A stretch of DNA of 64,000 nucleotides from Tilletia caries. Taxonomy: Eukaryota > Basidiomycota > Exobasidiomycetes > Tilletiales > Tilletiaceae. The notes beneath the pieces were generated by a model, which saw only the letters and a program-made list of their open reading frames with translations, did not search any database and was not told the origin of the DNA. The DNA is taken from contig JALUTQ010000039.1 in assembly GCA_032718865.1 (NCBI GenBank), positions 434,001-498,000 on the forward strand, in the 5' to 3' direction. Position numbers and translations under genes: made by a program. The first letter of the stretch is position 1, and each line of letters starts with the position of its first letter. This document shows, one piece after another, positions 34,999-46,009 of the stretch.

Positions 34999-36986
34999 TC
35001 AGTTCGCGCCAGCCTTCTTCACGATACTGACGATGTCGCCGTCTTCAAGGATGTGGCTGGGTAAGAATAGGAGTCAGCTACCAGGTCCGCGCTCTGCAAA
35101 GGTCGGGAAGATACTCACTCTCCTCCCACCCTCTGACCACGTGGATGCTTTGCACTCGTTCCCCATACCATGGCACTACAGCGGAAGAATCAAGGTCAAC
35201 GCCCGAAAATTCAACATATATGTCAAGCTCAGCGGAGTCGTGTACTCACAATTTGAACTGCCGGAAAATCTCCCGATGGATTGCATTGCAGAAGTGCTCA
35301 ATGCTGCACCTGCCCCGCTTCAGCACGACGGGTGCAGAAAAGTCTGGCGTCTTGCCGCGGGGACGAGTGTACACCCGCACCAGGTCGAGCTCGGACCAGC
35401 AGACGTCCAGAAGCTCGTCGATGTTCCATGCCTTGCCGGACGAGATCGGAACACTCTTGGGAATCCGGTAAAGCAAGTCGAGTTCTTCGATAGAGACTGG
35501 GGACAGAAGTCATGCGCATTGGTCAGATCGTGGATGTCTGTCCTAACGTCGGGGGAAAAAAGGCGACTCACTTGCGTCAATCTTGTTCAGGACATAGCTG
35601 CACAGTAAAGAAATAGAAAATTCATGAGCACAAAGAGCGAAGAAACTGTGACTGATTCACTCACATGGCTGGAATGTATATCCGGTTCCCTTCGACAACA
35701 CTGTTGAGACGCCAGCACATTTTAGTATCAGCGCGTAGAGAGGATGAGTCTTGTCACATCGTATCTCACTCAATCAACTGTTCCAGTGTTGCATCCTCTC
35801 GGAATGCAACTTCCGCATTGGCCATCCTGTACTCAGACATGACCGCTTTGACCTCGTCGAGATCGACCCTGGTGAGTGGTACCGTCTGCCATCAGGGATA
35901 AGAGTGAGCACAATCATGCGAAAGGGGACGAGAGGGATAGGCAAGCGGCTCACATTGGTGATTGACAGGCCACCCTTGTCTTTCTTCTTGATCAAAATGT
36001 TGGGTGGTTGCTTGTTGAGCCGAATGCCAAATCCTTCCAGTTCGTTCTCAAGGATCTCCTTGTCTTTCTGCAAGCGGACGGTCAGAAGGTCCATGAGTCA
36101 CCTCATTTTCATAAATAATCTGCTAATGTTTGCACATACTCACCAGCGGTTTTGTGACATCCAGGACGATGAAGATGAGGTTGCATGTTCGAGCCACAGC
36201 AATAACCTGTCGACCACGACCCTTGCCGTCCTTCGCGCCCTCGATAATACCGGGCAGATCGAGAATCTGGAGCTTGGCGCCGTTCAGCTCCAATGTTCCT
36301 GGCACGGTTGTCACTATCCAATCGAAAACCAAAAGACCGGATCGATCAGTACACAGGAGGCTACGAAGAAAGCTTTCAGCATTTGATACTCACAGGTTGT
36401 GAATTCGTATGCTGCTGCCTCCGAGTGTGTTCCAGTCAGGTGGCTCATTCTGCGGCGTAAGACAGACGGTCAGTATCTATGTCCGCCAGTACGCGGCAGC
36501 AGCTGAAAAAGGAGCTCACAGAGTACTTTTCCCGACCGAAGGAAATCCGACGAAGCCTGAAGAACATAAAACGAGAAGTTGGATGAGGCATTGGTCAAGT
36601 GGCAGCGACGCACAACTTCGGACACGTACCAACACTTGCAATACCAGTACGGGCTACGTCAAAGCCGACACCAGCACCACCTCCACCGCCTGCGCTCGAG
36701 GGTGAGATGAGCTCGCGCTGAAGCTTGGCCAGCTTGGCCCTGAGCTGACCCAAATGATACGAAGTGGCCTTGTTCTTCTGGGTCTCTGCAGAACAAAAGT
36801 GCAGGCTTTTTTCAGCAGGGGCTTCGAAACCAAGCGCTGGTAGGTATTCACTCACTGGCCATTTCATCTCTACCGCCGCGCCGATTGGGAGCCAGAGTCG
36901 TCAGAGGAGTCCCTGGAAGAATTTTGCTCGCTTCTACCGGCCAAACCTACTCACTCGATTTCCTTGATTCGCTGAAGCGTCGTCAT
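34999..36986 (-). CDS. RBG1: Developmentally regulated GTP-binding protein 1 (DRG1/Rbg1)
   Basis: A multi-exon minus-strand gene starting [11 protein letters not shown] (ATG at 36986). It runs [30 protein letters not shown], then the G1 loop [29 protein letters not shown] follows, then G3 [38 protein letters not shown] (G4), and the C-terminal TGS domain ([54 protein letters not shown]). The family forms a complex with Tma46/DFRP1 on polysomes and helps stalled ribosomes. Introns are short (50-80 nt). Identity is secure; small errors in exon edges are possible. Confidence 0.93.
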
Positions 36987-37369
36987 GTTGGCAAACTTCC
37001 TCGCAGCTGCGGATGAGCGTGTTCGTATGTGCTAATTCGGAGCCTCGCCGCCTGGATCAATGGCCGAGTTGTTGTCGCTGCTATCGTCGATGAATGGATG
37101 ATTCCCTGTCCCTTATTTCTTTCCTGCAAATTCTCTTCTCATTTCGCGGCCAATCTCATCTCATGTTCTTCATTTCGGCGTCGGTCGCGGCGGGGTACGG
37201 TCCGGGTCAGCCCGACAGGGAGGCAAGCAGCGCTTTTAAGGTTTCTGCTTGATCAAAATGAACCCTGTCATCGGTTGCCAGTCGCCACAGCCAATTGCTT
37301 GCTCTTCTACTACGGTAGTACATCAGTGTATAACAACAGCAATGTGGGAGCGTCATGTGTACATTAGAT
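36987..37369. other. Upstream region of DRG1
   Basis: Contains the DRG1 promoter on the minus strand. No other gene is visible. Confidence 0.4.
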
Positions 37370-37456
37370 CTGTTCTGTGGCTTAGCGGGGTTGGACGCTT
37401 CCTTGCTTTTCTGCGGACAGACAAATGTCCGGGGTTCAAACCCCGGTGCAATCGAA
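37370..37456 (+). ncRNA. tRNA-like sequence with A and B boxes, probable SINE head or tRNA pseudogene
   Basis: A box TGGCTTAGCGGGG and a perfect B box GGTTCAAACCC are spaced as in a tRNA gene, and the T-stem CCGGG/CCCGG pairs perfectly. The last seven bases, TGCAATC, do not pair with the expected 5' acceptor bases, and the anticodon stem is poor. So it does not fold as a working tRNA. A tRNA-derived SINE or tRNA pseudogene fits best. The following ~200 bases have no coding potential and could be the SINE body. Confidence 0.4.
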
Positions 37457-38212
37457 AATGATTGTGAAAAATGGCATCGCATGGGAATTGGTGGCTTAAC
37501 CATAGGTGGCCACCATGAACCATGAGGCATGAGGGTTCGGGGAGGATTGGTCGGAGCCCTTTGGGCGTTCTTTTATTGCCCGAAGGGCTCACTTCCATTC
37601 CGCGGGCTCCCGTTTTGCTTCAGTCCCTCATGAGGAGCAAACGTTATTGTTATCTCAAATCCATATGTTGCTCACAGCTCACTTGCTCCTGCTTTGTGCG
37701 GCTGCTGTGCAGTCTGCTGTGACTGCAGCAGTGGTCCGTGCGGCTGAATCGGGGTGACAAATTTTGAAAGGCTCCGGAGAGCTAACCAGACACCAGCAGT
37801 CACCTCCGTATCCACCACCACCACAACTCTCACCCACCGCCCGCCGCCGCCCAGTCACCACCAGAAGTCACGACTCACGACCAGCAACCACCATTCCTTC
37901 GTAGCTCTTTCTATTTTGCACCTCGACTCTAACGACAACCGGTGCGTCTCTCACTCTCTCTCATAGTTCCACTCACCTGTCCTGTGCCCATCTGCTGACT
38001 TCACACCATTTCAACAGTTACTACACCACCGGGTACCGACCATGCAGCGCGCTCTCTCTCTCAGTCTCTCCACGACCCTCCCTTTTGTCAGGCCAGTACA
38101 GCTTCGGTTGCAACAACGGAAAGAATGTACCGGAACCTCTTTCACAACACACAGCACAGCACTCCGGCACCCTGTACAGACCACGAGCAGGCCAATCAGC
38201 TTTCAAGCACCA

Positions 38213-38331
38213 GGGTGAGTACTTGCTGCCGTCTCTTCCTCTCGCATGCGACTCCACTTTACAGTCCCACTGACCGTCGAATCCATGCATGATGCACTGC
38301 CAGGCTCCTAAGTCTCGATGTCGACTCCACC
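38213..38331 (+). repeat. Imperfect direct repeat, copy 1
   Basis: Starts GGGTGAGTA, continues through TCTTCCTCTCGCAT and CTGACCGTCGAA, and ends TCTCGATGTCGACT. The same series recurs at 38440-38552. Each copy looks like a short intron (GTGAGT...CCAG) plus an exon start, so this may be an internal duplication in a spliced transcript. Confidence 0.6.
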
Positions 38332-38439
38332 TAGCTTTGCACGTCACAAGCAGCATCCCCGCCACTCGACCGCCCGAAGCCTCGACCCTTATCGCTCAGA
38401 AGACGCTCTTGAACGGCTGGGCCCGGCTGGGCCCGACAA

Positions 38440-38552
38440 GGGTGAGTATTTGCAACTTTCTCTTCCTCTCGCATACAGCTCCACTTCACAGTACAGCTGA
38501 CCGTCGAACCCACGCATTGCCAGACTCATCCGTCTCGATGTCGACTGCATCC
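38440..38552 (+). repeat. Imperfect direct repeat, copy 2
   Basis: Second copy of the segment at 38213-38331, with the same order of blocks and about 80% identity by eye. Confidence 0.6.
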
Positions 38553-38750
38553 GACTCCACCGCCTTCCCTTGGCACATGACGCACGCATCCCCACCAGTA
38601 GAAGGGTGAGTACAGTCCTTGACACGATTCCGCAATACCTTGCATTGCCCCAGCACTGACCCGCACCCGCATATCACAGAGCGCAACATGACAAGCAAGT
38701 CATCCCAGCTCATCGCGCAGCCGCCGATGCCTGCCGTGTGAAGGCGCAAC

Positions 38751-38864
38751 GAGAACGCATTCACCCACTCGGACTACCTTGACCTCGCCTTGCGGCAGTC
38801 CCATCTAAGCCGACGAGAACGCATTCACCCACTCGGACTACCTCAACCTCGCCTTGAAGCAGTC
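38751..38864 (+). repeat. Tandem 50-bp repeat encoding ENAFTHSDYL
   Basis: Two copies (38751-38800, 38815-38864) of a 50-bp unit. Read in one frame each copy gives ENAFTHSDYL then (D/N)LAL(R/K)QS. The substitutions mostly keep similar amino acids, so this may once have been coding. I found no complete gene around it. Confidence 0.65.
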
Positions 38865-39686
38865 AGGATACAAGGTGCTGCTCTTTTCGGTACGTGCTTG
38901 GATCATGTGCCGGTATGTCGTTGAAGCAGGGATATACTGACACGCTTCATACGGCAGTAAAACCTTGGACTGCTGGACTGGCTGGACTCCTTGGTCCAAA
39001 TCTCTGGCTTCAAGATCGGTGGTGAGTCCTGTCCAACGTACATCTGCTGCACCCAGGGCATACCAATGAATTGACCGGTCCTTCTTCTACAGTCTGGACG
39101 TCACAACACCGCAACCTCTGCGCGGCTGCGCCAGCCTCAACCTGACCGCAGCCACAGCGGCGCCACGACTTCCTCACCCGGAATCAGTCATCAGCACCGT
39201 GGCCGCCGGATACAGAGGCCCACAAAGGACTACCTCACGCCCTCTTCCGGCGTGCTCGCCGACGATACGACGATCAGCTCCGTCGGTGGACCGGACCTCG
39301 CTAGAACTTAGAAGCGAGAACGATACCGGATACAGCCTCTGCATACATACAGGTCTCAAAGACGTTATCCCTGTTCCTTATCCACCGTCATTGCGTGCGC
39401 TTCATCTCGCGTTCCGATACGTGTTCGCAGTGCACACAGCGGCCCTCTTGCCTTGCACCGTGCCGATGCCGATGAGTTCTCATATCTCATTTGCCAAATC
39501 AGTCTGTTTTGTCGTCTCATCATATCGACTACTCATTACTAGACGGTATCACGTGCCACTACCTTTCATCTGCATTTGTTCCCAACAATCTCACCCAGGC
39601 GATGCTCGCCAAACTTCTTTCTTGCCGTATCCAACCATCATCCTTCCCTGACGTCTATCGCGACAAACTACATCTTCCAAAGCACC
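38865..39686. other. Region upstream of Helitron gene, no assignable gene
   Basis: Several short open stretches with plausible splice signals occur (for example one reading NLGLLDWLDSLVQISGF near 38970), but I could not join them into one frame. They may belong to the Helitron 5' part or to an older element. Confidence 0.35.
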
Positions 39687-42600
39687 ATGCATTTCACCAT
39701 CTGCACTGTCGTCTTCTACATTGCTCTCTTCTTGTCCGTATCCATACTGCAATTGACAGTCGACATCTTGCCTTTCCAGAACAACGTTGCCGACCCGATT
39801 GACCGACTTCCTCAGCCTCTTGTCGTACCATCACAAGCACGAGCACAAGATGTCAACCTTCCGCAACCAGCGATCGTACCATCCCAGCTGCGGGCACCCA
39901 GTCCGCCGGAAAACCTTCTGCAGGCTCCTGTTGTGCCCTCCCAGCAAGGGATCCGGATCCATCAAAAACGGCCCCGTGTTCTACCCCAAGTCAGTTCATG
40001 TCATCTTGCTCACGACCTCTTTCAGATCGTCTGACTTCTTATACGGTTTCCCACACAGAACGAGTTGAATGACCTTGCGCATCAACTACTTCACGGACCT
40101 CAGCCCCAAGTCCAAGCTCGAGGACATGAGAGCGACGCTGATCAACAGCAACCTGGCCGTTCATGGTGGTCGAGACATGCCGCCAAGGTGGACCGAATCC
40201 TGCGGCAAGATCCAGATCCCTTGCGATGCACCTGGCGTCAGAACCCTTGCCCGTATTGCAACGCGATACTCTTGGAGGAAGAGTCCGCCGGCTTTTGCTG
40301 TCAGCACGGCAAGACGTTGGAAGAGCCTCTGCCCGGTCTCCCTCCGTTCCTCGACTCCCTTGAACTGCATCCTCTCGCCGGACGCCTCTCCCTACAGCTC
40401 AATCAGGCCATACATTTTGCAGCACAAACGTACACAAAGCCGCGGATCACTTTCAGCAGTGGACCGGGAGCGATGGCCATCCAAGGTACGATCTTCCACC
40501 GGCTGCTTCCTGCCGACCGACATCTGTCCCCTCTCAACATGTTCCTATGGAACCCAGACGGTCAACTGCAGTATGCCGGTAACGACATGCCGGCCGATTG
40601 GATCCCACAGCTCCGAGAAGAGCTCTTTGAGGTCAACCCGCTCACGGAGCAGTTCCAGCTCTTGACGGACATCCATCCTGAGGTCGAGTCGGCAACACTC
40701 GAACTTCGCGAACAAGGTCCCGCCAATGAAGTAGCTGGCATTCTCCACTTCGGCGCTCCAGCAAGACGGGATCCTCGGTCGGTCTATGTCCATCTCCGCG
40801 AACGCGATGGAGCAGTCCGTCTGACTCCCGACAACCCTTTCTACGACGCACTAGCCTACCCCCTTCTCTTTCCACACGGGACACGGACAAATCTAGGCCG
40901 AGGCAAGACCATCCGCAAGCTTGCGCGCTTCTACCTGCTAACGGAGCCACGGTTCCAGAATTTTTGGCGCGTCTCCAACCTTTATGCGCTCGACGTAGTC
41001 TGTCGCATGGAAGAAGCGCGGCTTCAGTTTATCACCGACAGCATCGCCGCTCATCATCAGCACAATCGCGTAGCTGCAGAGGCTCATGAGGTTGCGGAGC
41101 TAGATCCACACGAAGACGACAACCCTGAGCGGACACCTAACGCTTCTTTGCCCTCTTCTTTCGTGGGGTCGCGTGCCTATCGTGCCGAGCACGTCGCCGA
41201 TGCGCTTGCCCTCGCCACCCGCTTTCGTAAACCACAGGGGATGGTGACAGTGACGACCAATCCCGAGTGGGCAGAGCTGAAATCCATGCTCCGTTCCAAC
41301 GCCGGCCAAAGCGCGACAGCTGTTGCTGCTTTGACGGTGCGCGTTTTCAACCAACGTCTTCAAAAGTTCATTGCCAGGTTCAAAAGACTTTTTGGGAAAC
41401 TTCTGTACATCATCCAAATAATCGAGTTCCAGAAGCGAGGCCTGCCCCACTCACACATCGTGTTTGCGGTGAGTATTACGGTCACGAAAATCAAACCTCA
41501 CACCTGACTAACTTCATATGCTCTCTCAAGGTGGATCCCGAGCTTCCGGTCGCCGCTATCGACAAGATTGTTTCTGGTGAAGTGCCGCCCGAGACCAGCC
41601 CACGTCTGCGCGAATTGGTCCTCAAGTACATGGTGCATCCGGACACGCACATCTTCAACAGAGACGGTACTCCTAATGAGCGATCCCGATGTTAGAAAGA
41701 CGGAAAATGCACCTTTGGATTTCCGCAGCCTCTCTCCGACCTTACCTACGTCGACCCCAACACCCACCGAGTCATCTATCGCCGTCGGCAGGAGCAAGAC
41801 CGCATGATTGCCCAGTACTGTCCTGCCTTGCTGCTCCTATGGGAATGTCACTGCCACATCGACTTAGCTATGTCGGCCCACACGTTCGTGTACATGTTTA
41901 AGTACATCAGCAAGGGACCAGACTATGCTCACTACCGCATTCGACCAGATGGCGAGAACGAGCCCAGTGTGGAGCAAGCCGCTCAGGCGGCCGCCGACGA
42001 CTACATTCAAGCTCGATACCTTTCAGCAACAGAGGCTACATGGCGCATTTTTGGACTCCATCTGACCTCCAAAACACCCACGGTTATTCGACTCGGCGTA
42101 CACGAGAGCCAACGCAACATCGCACGCTTCCAAGGTCAGCGTGGTCCAGGATCGAATGCGAGCTCCCTTCTCCGCTATTTCCTCCGTCCCGATCACTTCG
42201 CACACCTCACCTACGTGGAGTACTTTGAGAGCGTCACGTTTCGAAGAGCACTCGACAGTGAAATCGCACATCCAGACACTTTGCCACCTCACGAGCATCT
42301 GGAGAAGACCGAACGCGGCCTGACCTTCCGTCAGCAAGTGGTTCATCGACGGATCTCTGGGAAAGGAGTCGCACGGATCAAAAGTGTTCGGCCGTCGGCA
42401 GGAGATGTTTTCTACATCAGACGCATTCTCCTTCAACGGCCCGTGTCCTCCTGGGTCGATCTGAGAACGTCGGCAGATGGCCTCATTCATGCGACATGTC
42501 GCGAAGCTGCGATTCACGACGGTTTGGTTGCTCAGGATGACGAGCCGAACCAAGCCCTTCACGAAGCCACGGATATGCATCAGTCTCCCGCCGACCTTCG

Positions 42601-44399
42601 GTTCCTGCTCGCCCTTCTCATCTACGAGGGCGCCCTCAACCCGCGAGAGCTCTGGAACAACCACAAAGAAGCGCTGCTCCGAGACTTCCTTCCTCTCATT
42701 CACCCTTCTCTTCTCCAAGCGCCCGAGCCAGTCCAAGCGGCTGCTGAACAAGCTGCTCTGGATGCCCTCGATCGTCTTCTGTCCAGTTTTGGCCTGTCTA
42801 ACGCCGCAGTAGGTCTGCCGTCTGCCTCTGCCCGACCGCCAATGATCGAAGAGGAGCTGGCCTTCTTTGCTCCGCTACGACATCGACTCCGACAATCCGC
42901 TGCAGAACGAAGGTCGCAGTTTACTGCTCATCAGAATCAAATTCGGGACGAAGTCCTCGCGTCTATCTTCTACAATCCAGAAGTCCCCCATGTTCGGCAA
43001 CACCTCATCCGCAACACCTCATCCAAGGTCGCGCCGGTCGCGGAAAAACGTTCGTCGTCAAAGCAATCATCGATGAGTTGCGTGGAAACGGTCACGCCCT
43101 AGCGGTCTGCGGGGCAACGGGCCTCTCCGCGTCTGCCTTCACCCGTGGCTCGACTGTCCACAAATGTTTCGGCGTTCCTGTGAAGGAGGACGATGACGAC
43201 GGTCTTCCTCTCGAATGTCTTCTCCCACTGACCTCCAGACGTGCCCAGTACCTGAAAGACTGCATCGCCATCATAATTGACGAGATTTGGGCCTTACCAG
43301 CAGCAGTTATCGACGCTGTCGATCGGTTTCTGCGGAGAGTCACAGAAGACAACTCTCAATTTGGCGGCAAATGCGTTATTGCGGTGGGAGATCCACGCCA
43401 GACAGCCCCGATCACCAGAGACAATTCCAGGCAGTCTACCATTGAGGCGTCTTTCCTTTCTTGGCCACTATTTGCGTCTTTCCAACTCCACGAACTAGAG
43501 GCAGCCCAAAGGCAGGCCAGCGACCCAGAGTTCGCCGCCTGGGTGGACTCCATCGGCGACGACTACACCATGCAGCCTGTCAACCTCAACGACATGTTCA
43601 CCTCAGTCATGACCGAGCAAGCCGCAGTGGACTTCCTCTTTCCCCTCCCTGCTCTGTCCAATCCTTCCGAAGCGGTGAAACGATGTTTCCTTACACCACT
43701 GAATGCAAACGTTGACGCATTCAACCGCATGGTGACTGACCGGCTCCCAGGTATCATTGGTGAGCATGATGATCGGTCTTTCTCTTTTCAGCGAGCTACA
43801 TAGACCGTTGACTTCTCTTCTTCTGTCCCTCAGAATGCAAGTATGCCACGGATACGATCAAGGGTTCGGATGACGCCGAGCAGGCGCAGAATGAAGATGT
43901 CACTGCTGCGACATCACAGACTCTCGCCCTGCTCGCCCATCCCGGAGTTCCTGATCACGATCTCCACCTGAAAGTCGGCCAAGTCTGTTCGCTGATGAGG
44001 AACATGAGCGTTGAGAAGGGGTTAGTGAAGCACGCAAGGGTCGTCATCACCCGAATCAACACGGCCAGCATCGGGATTCGACTACTCTCCACCGGCGCCA
44101 CCCATGCTCTTCCACGTATCGTTTTTGAGTTCACGCCGATCGGGAGTCCCTTCAAGCTCCTTCGTCGCCAATTTGCCCTTCGAGCCGCGTACGCGGCAAC
44201 CTTTCACAGCTGCCAAGGTCTTACGCTTGACCAATCCGTCATTGATTGCACCATCCCCATCTTCGCTCACGGTCAACGATACGCATGTCTTTCACGAACC
44301 CGCCGTCGTCACGACGTCCGCACATACCTCCCCGCCGACACATCATCCACAGTAAACAACATCGTGTACGAAGAGTTTGTTACCCTACAGATGGAATAG
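39687..44399 (+). pseudogene. Helitron Rep-helicase (RepHel), inactivated
   Basis: Exons 39687-39989, 40059-41468, 41531 to about 43757, and a last exon from ~43834 to the TAG at 44397-44399. N-terminal: a Pro-rich repeat VVPSQ.RA, then a zinc-like region (CPYCNAILLEEESAGFCCQHGK). Rep nuclease: FRKPQGMVTVTTNPEW, EFQKRGLPHSHIVF (the HUH-type metal site), and KYISKGPDYAHY with catalytic Tyr. Helicase: Walker A GRAGRGKTF, IIIDEIW, VIAVGDPRQTAPI, FNRMVTDRLPG, and the Pif1-like AYAATFHSCQGLTLD and YACLSRTR. Two lesions break it: an in-frame TAG at 41693-41695 (before KDGKCTFGFPQP) and a 14-bp tandem duplication at 42997-43024 that shifts the frame just before Walker A. Helitrons move by rolling-circle replication using exactly this fusion. 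The N-terminal start is uncertain. Confidence 0.9.
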
Positions 44400-44472
44400 T
44401 CTCTGTGTCTTCCTGCAATACCACAGTCCACATGCATCTTTCCCTCCTCTGATTTCATTCAACCTTCTTCCG

Positions 44473-44573
44473 TTCTACAGAGACAGCACATCTCCGCCCC
44501 AGCACGCGTTCTACAGAGACAGCGCATCTCCGCCCCAGCACGCACCCCAGCACATCTCCGCCCCAGCACGCAC
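44473..44573 (+). repeat. Tandem repeat 3' of the Helitron gene
   Basis: Two full units and one partial unit of ~35 bp, built of TCTACAGAGACAGC, CATCTCCGCCCCAGC and ACGC blocks. It lies ~75 bp after the Helitron stop codon. Confidence 0.75.
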
Positions 44574-44768
44574 CTCAGTCCTCGCTGCATCTCATCACCC
44601 ATGAAGCACAGTACGGAGGGCCAGCATCCCAATTCCCAACAGACACTGCTGACTGCTCCGTGCACATCAAACTATAATGCGTACATAAACGGTCTTGCTG
44701 ATCGTTCCATTCTTTATCCTCTGCCTCTCTATACTCACTCCTCTACTCCTTCTAAAGATACAGCCATC

Positions 44769-45702
44769 ATGGACAAGCTTCTCTTCGCGACACTGGACGG
44801 TACGCTCCAAATCAATTCCGTCACACGCGACAAGAAGCTATTCAAGTTTGACGGTGCTGTGAGTACGTCCAGAAGTCCCCTACGTCCTCCCCTTCAGTCT
44901 CAACGATACCTTCTTCCCATCTCTTAGGTTGCACTCCCAAAGAACGACGAAGACCTCATCGTCTGCGGTACGGTCTACAACACGACGGACATCAACTTCG
45001 CGACCCTCAAAATGCCTGCCATCCTCAACGTCACCGGTAAAGATCTCTCCCTTCGTCGTTCCGCACGCCTCAGCTTCTTTACTCACCCAGCACACTCTCT
45101 TTTTCCTTTCACGTACAGCTGGCATCATCTTCAACGTCAAGCCAGTCCTTCACATTCACGACGCTCAGCTCCGCGCCAACGGAGACGACGCCGACGTCGA
45201 CATCAACCCTCCCAACATTCACGGAGTTATGCAGGTGATCAGCAAGGACATCAAGGTCAAGTCCTACAAATGCAAGGCGCGCGCATACGACCGAGAAGTG
45301 AGTACTCTCCAGACTCCACGGTCTAAACCATACCAGAAGACGACAGCTAACTGTCACACTTCTCACTTCAAATAGTCGGGAAACAAAATCGATTCCACCT
45401 TCTTTCTGTGGCGCGGACGCGAGCAATTCAAGAACGGTCCGTGGGCGGATGACGGCACCTACATGGCGTTTGTCGGCCACCTCCTCAGCCAGGAGCCAGT
45501 CTCCTCCGCCATCACCATCGATCTTCTCGACTCTGCGTGGACGACAGCCCCGCCCCCCTCTCCCAGCACCTCCGCATCCGCTACCGGCTCACCCAACCGT
45601 CTCAAACGCCGCCGCATCCAGGCCGTCACCAACAACGCCGATGCTGGCCCTTCCAGCTCCAGCTCCACCAGCGCTCTCTCTTCCTCCACTCGCACCACCT
45701 GA
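44769..45702 (+). CDS. Unrecognised spliced gene next to the Helitron, possible passenger
   Basis: Four exons (44769-44858, 44928-45036, 45119-45297, 45376-45702) with consensus splice sites join to 234 residues. The N-terminal 170 residues look beta-rich and folded: MDKLLFATLDGTLQINSVTR, DLIVCGTVYNTTDINFATL, MPAILNVTAGIIFNVKPVL, and NKIDSTFFLWRGREQF then DDGTYMAFVGHLLS. The C-terminal ~60 residues are Ser/Thr/Pro-rich with a basic patch (NRLKRRRIQAV). I do not recognise the family. It follows the Helitron gene on the same strand, 370 bp away, and precedes a possible Helitron 3' end. It may therefore be a captured or accessory gene, perhaps a nucleic-acid-binding beta-barrel; that last point is inference only. 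Confidence 0.7.
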
Positions 45703-45724
45703 ATCTTCAACCTTCCATGCCCGT

Positions 45725-45759
45725 CATGAGTCATGAGTCATGAGTCATGAGTCATGACT
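45725..45759. repeat. ATGAGTC tandem repeat containing bZIP-type sites
   Basis: Five tandem 7-bp units just after the stop codon of the unrecognised gene. Each junction creates TGAGTCA, the consensus of Gcn4/AP-1 bZIP factors. Whether this is regulatory or just a microsatellite cannot be told. Confidence 0.8.
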
Positions 45760-45857
45760 CCTGGATTCTTCTTTTGTCTTTTTCCACATGTGCAATAAAA
45801 CTTTTGTTTTGCCTTACATTCAAGTACTTTCAAACATAACAGCTATGATGAAGGGCA

Positions 45858-45885
45858 CGCGCAGCGCAGCGCGATTTTTGTCTGT
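45858..45885 (+). other. Possible Helitron 3' terminus
   Basis: A perfect 5-bp GC stem (CGCGC/GCGCG, 6-nt loop) is followed after 8 T-rich bases by CTGT. Helitrons end in a short hairpin ~10 bp before CTRR; here the last base deviates. If right, the Helitron would include the unrecognised gene at 44769-45702. Confidence 0.35.
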
Positions 45886-46009
45886 CTTGTCCACCTGTTA
45901 ATTTCGTCACTGAGAAAGTGAGAAGGCGAGAAAAGCTCCGAGCTCCGAGCTGCATCACGTGATCCCGGTCGGTCCATGTGGCTGGACGAGAAATTTGACA
46001 GGCAGCCAC

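Noticed and set aside
38042..38218. Small gene starting MQRALSLSLSTTLPF with a mitochondrial-like N-terminus
   Set aside because: The proposed donor joins to an exon that hits a stop codon within ten codons, and no consistent frame could be built.
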